Part shown: positions 33,487 to 40,825 of the stretch, one piece after another
How the letters are laid out: each line of letters begins with the position of its first letter
Numbering within the stretch: position 1 is the stretch's first letter
Assembly: GCA_019748235.1 (NCBI GenBank)
Contig: JAIEPU010000165.1
Location: 1 to 49,532, forward strand
Direction: 5' to 3'
Length of the DNA stretch: 49,532 nucleotides
From: a bacterium
GTDB taxonomy: Bacteria; Planctomycetota; Planctomycetia; Kolteriales; Kolteriaceae
The notes under the pieces: model-generated
The model's input: the letters and a program-made list of their open reading frames with translations, nothing else
What the model was told of the DNA's origin: nothing
Database searches by the model: none
Position numbers and translations under genes: made by a program

Positions 33487-34011
33487 TCACTCTTCGAGAT
33501 GGGCCATCGAATCGACCGAGGCAGGTGCATTCTCGGGCACCGGGTATCGGTAACTCATCAAGTAGGCATCTTCGCCGGTGTCGGGGAAATGTTCCCGAAG
33601 AACAACCGTCGCGGAAAAGCCGGAGTGTCGGAAGAAGAGTTGAGATTCGAGATTGGTCTCGCGAACCTCAAGCGTGATACAGGTTCGACGATGGCTTGAA
33701 AGCTTGCTGATCAGCTTCTGCACCATCTGGTTCCCAACACGTTTGCGGCGTTGGCCAGGATGCACGGCAAAGTTCAGAATGTGCAACTTTGCTTTGTGAA
33801 GTTCATAGATCATGAACCCCACGACCTGCTCTCCCAACTCAGCCACCATGCCAATGCAGTTACGTTGGCGCAGGCAGTGCAGGAAATCCTCTTCGGTCCA
33901 AGGATAATCGTGGCTGTCTTGTTCGATCTGCAGCACTTCGGGCATGTCGCGTCGAATCATCCATCGGATGTGCACGCGCTGATGCTGCTTATCGGCAGTG
34001 CCGGTGTTCAT
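33487..34011 (-). CDS. rimI: GNAT acetyltransferase, RimI-like
   Basis: About 174 residues, with a GNAT domain over residues about 15-155. RWMIRRDMPEVLQIEQDSHDYPWTEEDF at the start is typical of RimI, which acetylates the N-terminal alanine of ribosomal protein S18. GQRRKRVGNQMVQKLISKL is the acetyl-CoA loop. LEVRETNLESQLFFRHSGF is the conserved end block (N then xxAxxxYxxxGF in RimI). ATG 34011 (MNTGTADKQ) has GGGAG upstream and is preferred over the longer open frame. Two hairpins lie in the 75 bases before the start codon. The RimI call is good but other protein N-acetyltransferases cannot be excluded. Confidence 0.85.
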   Translation of the reverse strand: MNTGTADKQHQRVHIRWMIRRDMPEVLQIEQDSHDYPWTEEDFLHCLRQRNCIGMVAELGEQVVGFMIYELHKAKLHILNFAVHPGQRRKRVGNQMVQKLISKLSSHRRTCITLEVRETNLESQLFFRHSGFSATVVLREHFPDTGEDAYLMSYRYPVPENAPASVDSMAHLEE

Positions 34012-34481
34012 GAACGCTCCCTTCCCTGGACCCGTATGCGGCGTGAGCCGCATGTTCGTCATCCCTGACGCCGGGTATCCGGCCAACCCTTATGTAAAGC
34101 ACGCGAAGAGCGAGACCCCATTCTCCACTCGAGCGTGCGGATGTGGTGCGTTTCAGGTTGCTGTTGCCAATGTCCGCCGCCAAATATCAGAGACTTTTAA
34201 TCGGGACAAGATTACTGTCCCAAAGTCCTCGGATTTTGGCCGCCGATTCCGATCCCTCATCGATTTCGCAGCCCGGTCCCGGCCTCTTGCCGAACCGAAC
34301 GGTGTAAACGACCGGAATCAGAATCAAAAGGTGAGCCGTCACCGTTTCCTTTCATCGGCCCAACTTCAGCCCAACTTTGCCCGCAGAGCGAAATTTTCGC
34401 CATGTCGATTCAACAAAAGTTCGGTGAGAAGCGGATCGGTGGGGAAAGAGACGCGCAAACATCCGTGGGAATCGCCCCGAT
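34012..34481. other. Intergenic region upstream of rimI with three hairpins
   Basis: About 470 bases without a convincing gene. Perfect hairpins: ATGCGGC-GTGA-GCCGCAT at 34036-34053, GCCGG-GTAT-CCGGC at 34070-34083, and GGGACA-7 nt-TGTCCC at 34203-34221. The first two would lie in the rimI leader on the minus strand. The region is also downstream of the small membrane-protein gene, so one may be its terminator, though no T-run follows. Confidence 0.5.
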
Positions 34482-34652
34482 CTATCGATCGTAGACGCCT
34501 GTCCAATAAGGGATGATAAGTGCCGAAAGGACAGCCAGAAGCGTCATGATGGGAAAATAGCTGAAAGGAAACATCGTCAGGACGGAGTACCAAAACTCTC
34601 GGCCAGGGTTACTGTCGAGGTCAACCCGGTGATCTCGATTGCGTCGACTCAT
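34482..34652 (-). CDS. Small single-pass membrane protein
   Basis: A 56-residue protein starting MSRRNRDHRVDLDSNPGREF from ATG 34652, with GGAGA upstream, then one to two hydrophobic stretches (VLTMFPFSYFPIMTLLAVLSALIIPYW) and a short end GVYDR. The basic N-terminus should stay in the cytoplasm. It follows the Minf_1886 gene by about 40 bases on the same strand, so it is probably in that operon. I do not recognise a family. A function near ribosomes or the membrane cannot be inferred. Confidence 0.65.
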   Translation of the reverse strand: MSRRNRDHRVDLDSNPGREFWYSVLTMFPFSYFPIMTLLAVLSALIIPYWTGVYDR

Positions 34653-34693
34653 GGCGAAGAGTTCTCCACAAGGATCGGGATTCGGAGAGGAGC

Positions 34694-35107
34694 CTAATCC
34701 CCTCCCTTCCAATCGATCTCGTGATCTTGAAATGCAGTCCCGATGTCGAATTGCTCGCTAAAATCATCAATCGAGTCGTTGTCCGATTTGTGCCAAAGCC
34801 CCGACTCGATCAGGTGATACACCATTTTGCCGAAATCGGCCGTCTCTTTGATCCCCCAACAACTGAAGACGACGGGCGTCATCAGTCCGAATTGTTCGAG
34901 AGCGAATCGGCGAATTCCGTCACATAGTTCCTGGCCTGTGACGTGGTTGACCCCGTCATCGCCCGCTTCCAAATTCTTCTTTTCGCGTGGTTTTCCCATC
35001 GACTGCTGCGTGAAGGCCAGCGCTTGGCAAAGAAATTCGTACGCTTCGACCGCGTATCGCGGATCGGCCATTGCAACTTCCAAGAGATCCGATCGAGCCG
35101 AACTCAC
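34694..35107 (-). CDS. Minf_1886 family conserved protein
   Basis: A 137-residue protein typical of Planctomycetes/Verrucomicrobia (Minf_1886/TIGR04138 type): DPRYAVEAYEFLCQALAFTQQ near the start, NHVTGQELCDGIRRFALEQFGLMTPVVF in the middle and WGIKETADFGKMVYHLIESGL, with an acidic end (DNDSIDDFSEQFD). Function unknown; its phylogenetic restriction is why it supports the planctomycete assignment. GTG 35107 with AGGTGAAG upstream. Followed by the small membrane-protein gene. Confidence 0.88.
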   Translation of the reverse strand: MSSARSDLLEVAMADPRYAVEAYEFLCQALAFTQQSMGKPREKKNLEAGDDGVNHVTGQELCDGIRRFALEQFGLMTPVVFSCWGIKETADFGKMVYHLIESGLWHKSDNDSIDDFSEQFDIGTAFQDHEIDWKGGD

Positions 35108-35311
35108 TGATCTTCACCTCGCTTGATGCGCGGACAATCTTTCTAGACGATACTTAACGCAAACCGCTTAACAATAATCACTTAAGACGCAAATTCCCCA
35201 ACAGAAGGGAGTTTCACTCTCTCCCAAGATCACCAACAGTTAGAGTGTAACACTTCTCCGCCCATGAGCAACCGAACATTCACTATCCCCAAGCGGACTC
35301 GCAGTAATAGT

Positions 35312-35914
35312 TTATGGCGACATCCACCCCGAAGACCAGCGATCGTTGATCCACTGGAAGCACGCCCGACGCTGGCCCTCGGCGGCAATTTCGTAAAAGT
35401 CGACGTAGTTTAACTCGCATCGAACCACGGCGAAATGGGGGCGACCGCGCTCTGACTCCTCGCCTGTAATCATTCGGCCGGGCCACAAAGGAGGCGGCGG
35501 GCTTTCCTCGTCTCCCGTCGAAGTACCGGATGCCCAATCTGTCAGAAAGATGACCCGACTACTGGTCGGACAGGTTCGCCAACGGTCATTCGCCAGCGGA
35601 TCGTCACTGTGAATCGTGACGGTGGAGCGAATACGAAGTTGGACCTGGATCGAAGGATCCCAGAAGACCCAGGTAATGCGAGGGTCTGATTTCAGTTCGC
35701 CGATCTTCTCGGACCGAAGGTCGGTGTAAAACTCGAGTGAATGAGTCAGTTCCTCGGCGCGGCGAAGGACGACGATACGAGCATTCGATCCGTGCGACGT
35801 TGACGTCGTGCTGATCACCGGGAAGCGAAAAGGATGCTGTGGTTCGCAGGTCGCGCGGGCGAGTTCATTCCAAACCCAGGCAAAGATCGATTGAAGGCTG
35901 ACACCACCGGTCAT
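35312..35914 (-). CDS. Pyridoxamine-5'-phosphate-oxidase-like FMN-binding protein
   Basis: The 200-residue split-barrel protein has the PNPOx-like pattern: WNELARATCEPQHPFRFPVIST, NARIVVLRRAEE, LEFYTDLRSEKIGELKSDPRITWVFWDPS (the FMN-binding strand and following helix) and a C-terminal FAVVRCELNYVDFYEI. It lacks the classic PdxH end, and a hydrophilic loop (SGTSTGDEESPPPPLW) interrupts the second half, so it is a general flavin reductase/oxidase-like protein and not a clear PdxH. ATG 35914, AGGAC upstream. It stands alone. Confidence 0.85.
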   Translation of the reverse strand: MTGGVSLQSIFAWVWNELARATCEPQHPFRFPVISTTSTSHGSNARIVVLRRAEELTHSLEFYTDLRSEKIGELKSDPRITWVFWDPSIQVQLRIRSTVTIHSDDPLANDRWRTCPTSSRVIFLTDWASGTSTGDEESPPPPLWPGRMITGEESERGRPHFAVVRCELNYVDFYEIAAEGQRRACFQWINDRWSSGWMSP

Positions 35915-36057
35915 TGAGTCCTCTCCGCATGCAGTCGTCTCAAGCGAAGCATTATCCTACACGTTGCCAATGACGCGTCTCCCCTTTGAAGATTGGTCAA
36001 ACTCCTTATCACTCCTAGGGAGGCTGTAGGGAATCGAGATCGTTCATCGAGAATAGC

Positions 36058-36636
36058 ATGAAAAGAGTCTGTATTTTTTGTGGAGCGAATGCAGGGGCTC
36101 CGTCGTACGGCGAAGCAACGAAACAAGCGGCTGAATTCCTGGTTCAGCAGGGTCTTGAACTCGTTTATGGCGGAGGAAGCGTCGGATTGATGGGAGTCAT
36201 CGCCGATGCCGCCCTCGCCGCTAGGGGGAAAGTCATTGGCGTGATTCCGCACGAGCTTGCCACGCGAGAGTTGCTTCACACCGGCTTGTCTGATTTACAC
36301 GTCGTTGAATCGATGCACGAGCGAAAGGCGTTGATGGCAAAGTTGTCGGACGCCTTTATCGCGTTGCCGGGCGGCTTCGGAACACTCGATGAACTCTTCG
36401 AGATTCTAACGTGGGGACAGCTCGGCCAACACACCAAGCCGGTCGGGCTTCTCAACCTCAATGGCTACTTCAACAAGCTTCTCGAATTCATCGATCACAC
36501 GATGGCTGAGGCATTCGTGAAGGAGAAGTATCGCGAACTCTTTCACGTAGATGTGACGATCGAAGGTCTTTGGGAGCGAATGAAGAACCATCAGCCGCCG
36601 AAGACGCGGAAGTGGATCAACCTTTCCCAAACTTGA
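36058..36636 (+). CDS. LOG family protein (cytokinin riboside 5'-monophosphate phosphoribohydrolase-like)
   Basis: A 192-residue Rossmann-like protein of the TIGR00730/LOG family: VCIFCGANAGA, LVYGGGSVGLMGVIADAAL, MHERKALM and PGGFGTLDELFE at 104-115. The PGGxGTxxE motif and the preceding Arg/Lys are the active site that removes ribose 5-phosphate from a nucleotide. In bacteria the true substrate is often AMP or another purine nucleotide (PpnN-like role); cytokinin release is known for some. ATG 36058 starts close to the end of the previous intergenic region. RuvA follows 51 bases later. Confidence 0.93.
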   Translation: MKRVCIFCGANAGAPSYGEATKQAAEFLVQQGLELVYGGGSVGLMGVIADAALAARGKVIGVIPHELATRELLHTGLSDLHVVESMHERKALMAKLSDAFIALPGGFGTLDELFEILTWGQLGQHTKPVGLLNLNGYFNKLLEFIDHTMAEAFVKEKYRELFHVDVTIEGLWERMKNHQPPKTRKWINLSQT

Positions 36637-36687
36637 TCTTCGCCGCACAATGGACTCGAGTGACGAGCAAGCTTGAGGAGTTTTCTG

Positions 36688-37317
36688 TTGATCACATCGA
36701 TCCGTGGCATCTTGAACCGCGTTCTCGAAGAAGAAGTTCGACTTCAGGTCGGGCCGATCGAGTACCAAGTCCTCGTGCCTGATCTCGTTCGCCGCTCGAT
36801 CCAGCTCAAGCTTGGAAGTGAGATCACGCTTCACACGATCGAATATCTGGAAGGAAATCCGCAACGAGGGAAGATCGTTCCTCGGCTCGTGGGGTTCATG
36901 GAAGAAGCGGAGATTGAGTTCTTCGAACTCTTTTGCACGGTCGATGGGATCGGCGTTCGGACCGCGCTCAAAGCGATGGTGAAGCCCGTCCGTGATGTGG
37001 CGGACATGATTCAACGCCAGGATTTGAAACTGATCACCACCCTGCCCGGCATCGGCGGTTCGACCGCGGAACGTGTCGTCGCCAAACTACGGAAGAAGGT
37101 CACCAAGTTCGCGCTCATGCCACAGCGTGGGGAATCGGAAGCTCCTGTTTCGGAAATCGAGCCCAGCATTCTCGACGACGCCTTCGCCGCCCTCATCAGT
37201 GTCGGCCACTCCGATATTGAAGCCCGCCGCAAGCTGGAGACAGCCCTCGCCAGCGGGAAGAAGTATTCGAAGACGGAAGATATTCTTTTCGCGATATATC
37301 AGCAGGAACGGCCGTGA
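36688..37317 (+). CDS. ruvA: Holliday junction branch migration protein RuvA
   Basis: About 209 residues. Start TTG 36688 gives MITSIRGIL, the usual RuvA beginning (an OB-fold domain, about 1-65), and has GAGGAG seven bases upstream; a longer open frame from 36673 lacks this. The helix-hairpin-helix domain is visible in [20 protein letters not shown] and [20 protein letters not shown]. The C-terminal domain III, which contacts RuvB, is [26 protein letters not shown]. RuvA holds four-way junctions for RuvB. RuvB and RuvC are not in the window. Somewhat divergent but complete. Confidence 0.92.
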   Translation: MITSIRGILNRVLEEEVRLQVGPIEYQVLVPDLVRRSIQLKLGSEITLHTIEYLEGNPQRGKIVPRLVGFMEEAEIEFFELFCTVDGIGVRTALKAMVKPVRDVADMIQRQDLKLITTLPGIGGSTAERVVAKLRKKVTKFALMPQRGESEAPVSEIEPSILDDAFAALISVGHSDIEARRKLETALASGKKYSKTEDILFAIYQQERP

Positions 37318-37426
37318 GGAATTTTGGCGATTTCCTCTTGCGTGCGACAAGAATAGCGAGATTTGTCTGCTCGATGCCGAATGCTGTTCAAAGCACTAGC
37401 GCAAAGAATTAGTCACTATCTCGAAA

Positions 37427-37804
37427 TCAGTATTCGCCTCGCGGCTCTAGCGGTGGTAAGTCGTCATCACCCCGAAGTCTTCGCTTCCACTTTTCATACC
37501 TGATTTTTTCCTGCAACTCGCTGTAGCTTTTCGGATCATTCTTCCAAGGGTCATTCACCAATTCCCGCCAACCACCTTTTACTGTTTGATAGCGGATCTC
37601 TCTTTTGATCGTTTCAAGGATCCCTTCCTCCGTTATTGGAACATATTGGGCTGAGTTATTGCATTCGTAGCAATCGAAGTAATCCCCACTTGGCGTGATC
37701 CTTCGTTTTCTCCTTCCGCAATGGGGATAGGAGCAAATGGGATGGAGATCATAAATCAATCCAAACATCCACTTCCATTTCCAGAGGGTTCCCTGGTACG
37801 CCAT
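37427..37804 (-). CDS. Zinc-binding hypothetical protein, probably the C-terminal part of the 2-TM protein
   Basis: 125 residues from ATG 37804: MAYQGTLWKWKWMFGLIYDL, then CSYPHC and CYEC, a likely zinc ribbon, and a basic helical end. The ATG touches the TAG (37805-37807) of the preceding small membrane-protein frame and is in the same frame, and no purine-rich ribosome site precedes it. Proteins with two membrane helices followed by an aromatic W-x-W block and a zinc ribbon are common as single chains. I therefore think this is the displaced second half of one gene of about 211 codons. The alternative is two coupled genes with re-initiation. Confidence 0.7.
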   Translation of the reverse strand: MAYQGTLWKWKWMFGLIYDLHPICSYPHCGRRKRRITPSGDYFDCYECNNSAQYVPITEEGILETIKREIRYQTVKGGWRELVNDPWKNDPKSYSELQEKIRYEKWKRRLRGDDDLPPLEPRGEY

Positions 37805-38062
37805 CTAGTTGAAGCGGGAGTAACCCCACGGGTTCAAGTTTCGAAAGAGCCAACTGAAAACGACCACTCCCCCGATGATCGCAAACAGGGATATCAAGAG
37901 CAAAAACCAGTTTACGATGATGGAACTTTGGAAGAGGAGCTTTTCAGACTGAAGGCTGAGTGCATAGATCGCTCCAAGAATGACGAGAAGGAAACTTCCC
38001 AGCGTATTGAGGAGAGCTTTGTTCTTCTGATACCACTCAGCAAGGTTTCGGAGCTGTTCCAT
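37805..38062 (-). CDS. Small two-helix membrane protein, TAG-separated from the zinc protein
   Basis: 85 residues from ATG 38062 (GGGGGA just upstream): MEQLRNLAEWYQKNKALLNT, then hydrophobic helices of about 20 residues each (LGSFLLVILGAIYALSL and IIVNWFLLLISLFAIIGGVVVF), ending WLFRNLNPWGYSRFN then TAG. An ATG in the same frame follows with zero spacing. Upstream lies copy A of the direct repeat, so the pair forms the outer cassette of the 3'-end duplication. Function unknown; the look fits small membrane-associated immunity-type cargo. Confidence 0.65.
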   Translation of the reverse strand: MEQLRNLAEWYQKNKALLNTLGSFLLVILGAIYALSLQSEKLLFQSSIIVNWFLLLISLFAIIGGVVVFSWLFRNLNPWGYSRFN

Positions 38063-38151
38063 AGATCCCCCGTTTCGTGTCATTGAAGCGAACGGGGGGA
38101 CTATTTTCAAATTCAATAGGTTGTTGAGAAAGTCCTCGGCCGGGTGGCGTG

Positions 38152-38448
38152 CCCAGGCTTGACTTGGGCATGTTATTGAAGGCACGAAGTAAATGTGCTT
38201 CGTTCGAAATGTTCCATTTTCACGACTGCCTTTTGAGCCGAGCATGTCCACGCAAGCGTGGAACATGGCACCCGCATTCCAGCATCCGTCGCTTGTAATC
38301 AAGTTGGACTTCACGGCTTCCAGATCGTCGCGCCGATGTAGCGGTCTGGGGAGCGCTGGTCATAGTAGTAATAGACGACCACCACTTTCCCATCGGGTCT
38401 CTCCACACTGCGGGGGTAGCCGATATCTTTGCCGGCGGCGTCGTCGCG
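38152..38448. repeat. Direct repeat copy A (3' end of sialidase gene plus two hairpins)
   Basis: Matches copy B at 39440-39736 in the same orientation. The left 27 bases (from CCCAGGCTTGACTTGGG) are identical; the middle is diverged; the right 138 bases, coding the sialidase C-terminus, differ at about eight positions by eye. The right edge ends at GCGTCGTCGCG in both. It contains hairpin 1 (38150-38170) and hairpin 2, CATGTCCACGC-AA-GCGTGGAACATG, at 38243-38267. Confidence 0.85.
38311..38448 (-). pseudogene. Detached 3' fragment of the sialidase-like gene
   Basis: The minus strand encodes GKDIGYPRSVERPDGKVVVV then YYYYDQRSPDRYIGATIWKP and TGA, almost identical to the last 45 residues of the complete gene at 39599-40714 (YYYFDQRSPDRFIGATIWKP there). 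Before this the frame has no relation to the sialidase. It has no start and no domain of its own, so it is a remnant made by duplication. Confidence 0.88.
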
Positions 38449-38488
38449 AGCGGCCGACGAAGAAAGCGGCATCACGGCTCGCAAGAAC

Positions 38489-38797
38489 TCAATGGTTGAC
38501 GAGGTTATGGTCCACAAACATCCGCGCGAAGTCCTCAGCAGAAAGTTCCACGCCGCTGTTTTCGGCCCGCTGCTTGTTTTGGCTCCAGAGAGCTTTGATA
38601 TGCTGAGGAAAGTCGGCGGGGAGGTCCATTTCACCTGCAATAATTTCCTGCCACGACCCTTGCCGCTTGTAGAGATCACGTAATCTCGGAGTCATCGCCA
38701 GAAGTTTTTGGTTATCTTCGGGCATAAGTTCTCCAACGGCCCAGAGAACGTAGCACTCGAGCAACCGAAGAAATGGCTTCCCCGCATACCGTTGCAT
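38489..38797 (-). CDS. Hypothetical protein, possible immunity-type, 102 residues
   Basis: Mainly helical: MQRYAGKPFLRLLECYVLWA then VGELMPEDNQKLLAMTPRLRDLY, WQEIIAGEMDLPADFPQHIKALW and a C-terminal SAEDFARMFVDHNLVNH. No signal or membrane segment. ATG 38797 has GGAGG at good spacing. It lies 26 bases after the SUKH-like gene in the same direction, so the two form a small operon, and its stop is 40 bases from the sialidase fragment. I do not know a named family, but its place in a cassette with an immunity-like protein suggests a related job. Confidence 0.75.
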   Translation of the reverse strand: MQRYAGKPFLRLLECYVLWAVGELMPEDNQKLLAMTPRLRDLYKRQGSWQEIIAGEMDLPADFPQHIKALWSQNKQRAENSGVELSAEDFARMFVDHNLVNH

Positions 38798-38823
38798 GGG
38801 TTACCTCCAGAATTTGTTCACGA

Positions 38824-39417
38824 TCATTTTCGAGTCACGATCGTTCCCAGCGGCAGGTTACGAACTCGCGACCATAGTTTTGCATGGCCGACGAGATGCA
38901 TTTCTCGTTCAACGACAGAGATGTTGGAATCGTTCACGACACCACCCAAAATCAAAGGCGTCGTCCAATGCAAGTGTGATTCTCTTGCAACAGGTCCGAA
39001 CCGTCGCGCAACTGCCAGTGAGCCATCGCTATACAAGTCAATCCAGTCGATCCCGTCTTTCGAAGCCGTTGTCAAAAGATTCACGGGATCGGAATACAGG
39101 TCCGTGCATACGCCATTTTCGTGATTCCACAAGAAAATGTCATGTTCTCCTGGCACGACGATCAATTGGTTCCCAAAAACGTCTTCACCGAATGCGAACG
39201 CGCCTTGAGGAAGGAAAGCCTCCCAATGTTGCTTCCACTGACTTTCCGTATTCCAAAGTCGAACGCCGCCAGCCGGCCATGATTCGGAATAGAAGCGCCA
39301 GAGGCCGTTGCAAGCCTCCGTGTCACCGATCGCTTTTGGCACAGCCTCCAAGACCGGACTGCCTTGTTCAAGGGCTTCTTTCAAGCGAGCGACATGCGTT
39401 GGTTCAAGTTGCATCAT
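38824..39417 (-). CDS. SMI1/KNR4-like (SUKH) protein, possible orphan immunity protein
   Basis: About 197 residues from ATG 39417 or 39414 (tandem ATGs, GGAGA upstream). The key block is FAFGEDVFGNQLIVVPGE followed by IFLWNHENGVCTDLYSDPVN, the pattern of SMI1/KNR4 (SUKH) superfamily members, which in bacteria are mostly immunity proteins of polymorphic toxins. The C-terminal part WTTPLILGG, NISVVEREMHLVGHAKLW is also regular. No toxin is adjacent. It is the first gene of the cassette between the two direct repeats. The SUKH call is moderate; other small alpha/beta families are possible. Confidence 0.6.
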   Translation of the reverse strand: MMQLEPTHVARLKEALEQGSPVLEAVPKAIGDTEACNGLWRFYSESWPAGGVRLWNTESQWKQHWEAFLPQGAFAFGEDVFGNQLIVVPGEHDIFLWNHENGVCTDLYSDPVNLLTTASKDGIDWIDLYSDGSLAVARRFGPVARESHLHWTTPLILGGVVNDSNISVVEREMHLVGHAKLWSRVRNLPLGTIVTRK

Positions 39418-39439
39418 CCGTCTCCGGCAGGGAGGCATT

Positions 39440-39736
39440 CCCAGGCTTGACTTGGGCATGTTATTGCGGTCATCAACTAACTGTATTTTGCTCGAAACGT
39501 TTGACGATCACTACTGCCTGATGAGTCCAGCATGTCCACGCGAGCGTGGAACATGACACCCTCATGCTAGCATCCGTCGCTTGTAATCACGTTGGACTTC
39601 ACGGCTTCCAGATCGTCGCGCCGATGAAGCGGTCTGGGGAGCGCTGGTCGAAGTAGTAATAGACGACGACCACCTTCCCATCGGGTCTCTCCACACTGCG
39701 GGGATAGCCGATATCTTTGCCACCGGCGTCGTCGCG
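39440..39736. repeat. Direct repeat copy B (native 3' end of sialidase gene plus two hairpins)
   Basis: The partner of copy A (38152-38448). It covers the last 138 bases of the complete sialidase gene and about 160 bases after it. Hairpin 2 is at 39531-39555 (CATGTCCACGC-GA-GCGTGGAACATG); compared with copy A its loop differs but the stem is kept. The left end abuts the SUKH-like gene start. Confidence 0.85.
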
Positions 39737-40714
39737 GAGATGAATCTCATCTCCCCATGTCTTGCCGTTATCGCTGCTGAGTTTTGCTCGAATGCCGAAA
39801 GGCGCGGCGCGATAGCCGTAGGTTAGACAGAGCCGGCCATCCTTGAGCTTGAGAAGACTGGGCGGGTTGCCGGCGCCCGTATCGGCCACCGGTTGGGAAA
39901 GAAACTTCCATGTGACTCCATCATCTTTCGATTCCCAAGCGTCGATCCATCGTTTGTCGGCACCGTGAACGCGAAGCGTCGTCAGAAGTTCGTTCGGGGC
40001 AAGCCGGACGGTAGAGGGCATGATCGAAAAGCCTTTGGGTTCGGGGCCGATGAACGAGACGAACTTCCAGGTCTTTCCGCTGTCGGTCGTGCGAACGCAG
40101 ATAGGCCGACCTTCCATCCGGTTCTTCTTACCCGCTGTGAGAAAGAGCATGCAGTCGTGCGGGCCGTTGACGATGTAATCGGTTCGGGCGGCGATGCCGG
40201 GCGTGTCGAACTGTGGAAGGCCGAACGGTCCCTGCCAATGGTGCCCGCGATCGGTCGAGTACCAAAAGCGCGAGGGGCCGACATGCACGTTCGTCATGCG
40301 GACCGTCATCGCGAAATCGGGGTGGGTGAAATCGACGTCCCCTGGACATTCCTTCAAGGTTTGCTTTTCGAAGCCGGGAGGAACTTTGCCATGAAGGGAT
40401 TGGCCGAGCGGCAAAAGCGCTCCCTCTTCCGCGGGGTTTTCGATGGTCCAGGTTTCACCCCCATCGAGACTGCGTGCGAGTAGATGCTCTTCCGGCTTAT
40501 TGTGGTCGATCGCGTGCATGCCGATCCGACTGCCGTCGTAGTAACCCGCGCTGAAGCCAACGAGAAGTTCATTCCCCCACGACCACATGCCGTGGTTCGC
40601 TGGCCATCCGCCGAAGCGACCCGGCACACGATAGACGTCGACGTTCTTCACATCGGCGGCAAAGAGAGGAAGGGTCGATGAAAACAAGGCGATCGCCAGT
40701 ATTCGATGCTTCAC
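39599..40714 (-). CDS. Secreted sialidase-like (BNR/Asp-box) beta-propeller protein
   Basis: About 371 residues. GTG 40714 gives a Sec signal, MKHRILAIALFSSTLPLFAA; the frame is open 15 codons upstream but without a signal there. Five Asp-box motifs (S/T-x-D-x-G-x-x-W) are visible: SLDGGETW, STDRGHHW, TTDSGKTW, SKDDGVTW and SSDNGKTW, the mark of a six-bladed exo-alpha-sialidase-type propeller. RVPGRFGGWPANHGMW near the start and YPRSVERPDGKVVVVYYYFD near the end are family blocks. The Arg triad of true sialidases cannot be confirmed, so it may act on another glycan. Its last 138 bases are duplicated at 38311-38448. Confidence 0.88.
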   Translation of the reverse strand: MKHRILAIALFSSTLPLFAADVKNVDVYRVPGRFGGWPANHGMWSWGNELLVGFSAGYYDGSRIGMHAIDHNKPEEHLLARSLDGGETWTIENPAEEGALLPLGQSLHGKVPPGFEKQTLKECPGDVDFTHPDFAMTVRMTNVHVGPSRFWYSTDRGHHWQGPFGLPQFDTPGIAARTDYIVNGPHDCMLFLTAGKKNRMEGRPICVRTTDSGKTWKFVSFIGPEPKGFSIMPSTVRLAPNELLTTLRVHGADKRWIDAWESKDDGVTWKFLSQPVADTGAGNPPSLLKLKDGRLCLTYGYRAAPFGIRAKLSSDNGKTWGDEIHLRDDAGGKDIGYPRSVERPDGKVVVVYYYFDQRSPDRFIGATIWKP

Positions 40715-40825
40715 GATTCGGTAGCCTTCGCCAACAATTTCGGAAGAGATCAGATCCACGCGTTCGACATCGTAGCGAACTTGTTGGCTGATTGCGCACG
40801 CCGAAACCGGGAAAGGTGACCGTCG

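Noticed and set aside
36673..36687. Longer RuvA start at TTG 36673.
   Set aside because: The ribosome site lies within this stretch and RuvA proteins begin at the sequence starting from TTG 36688.
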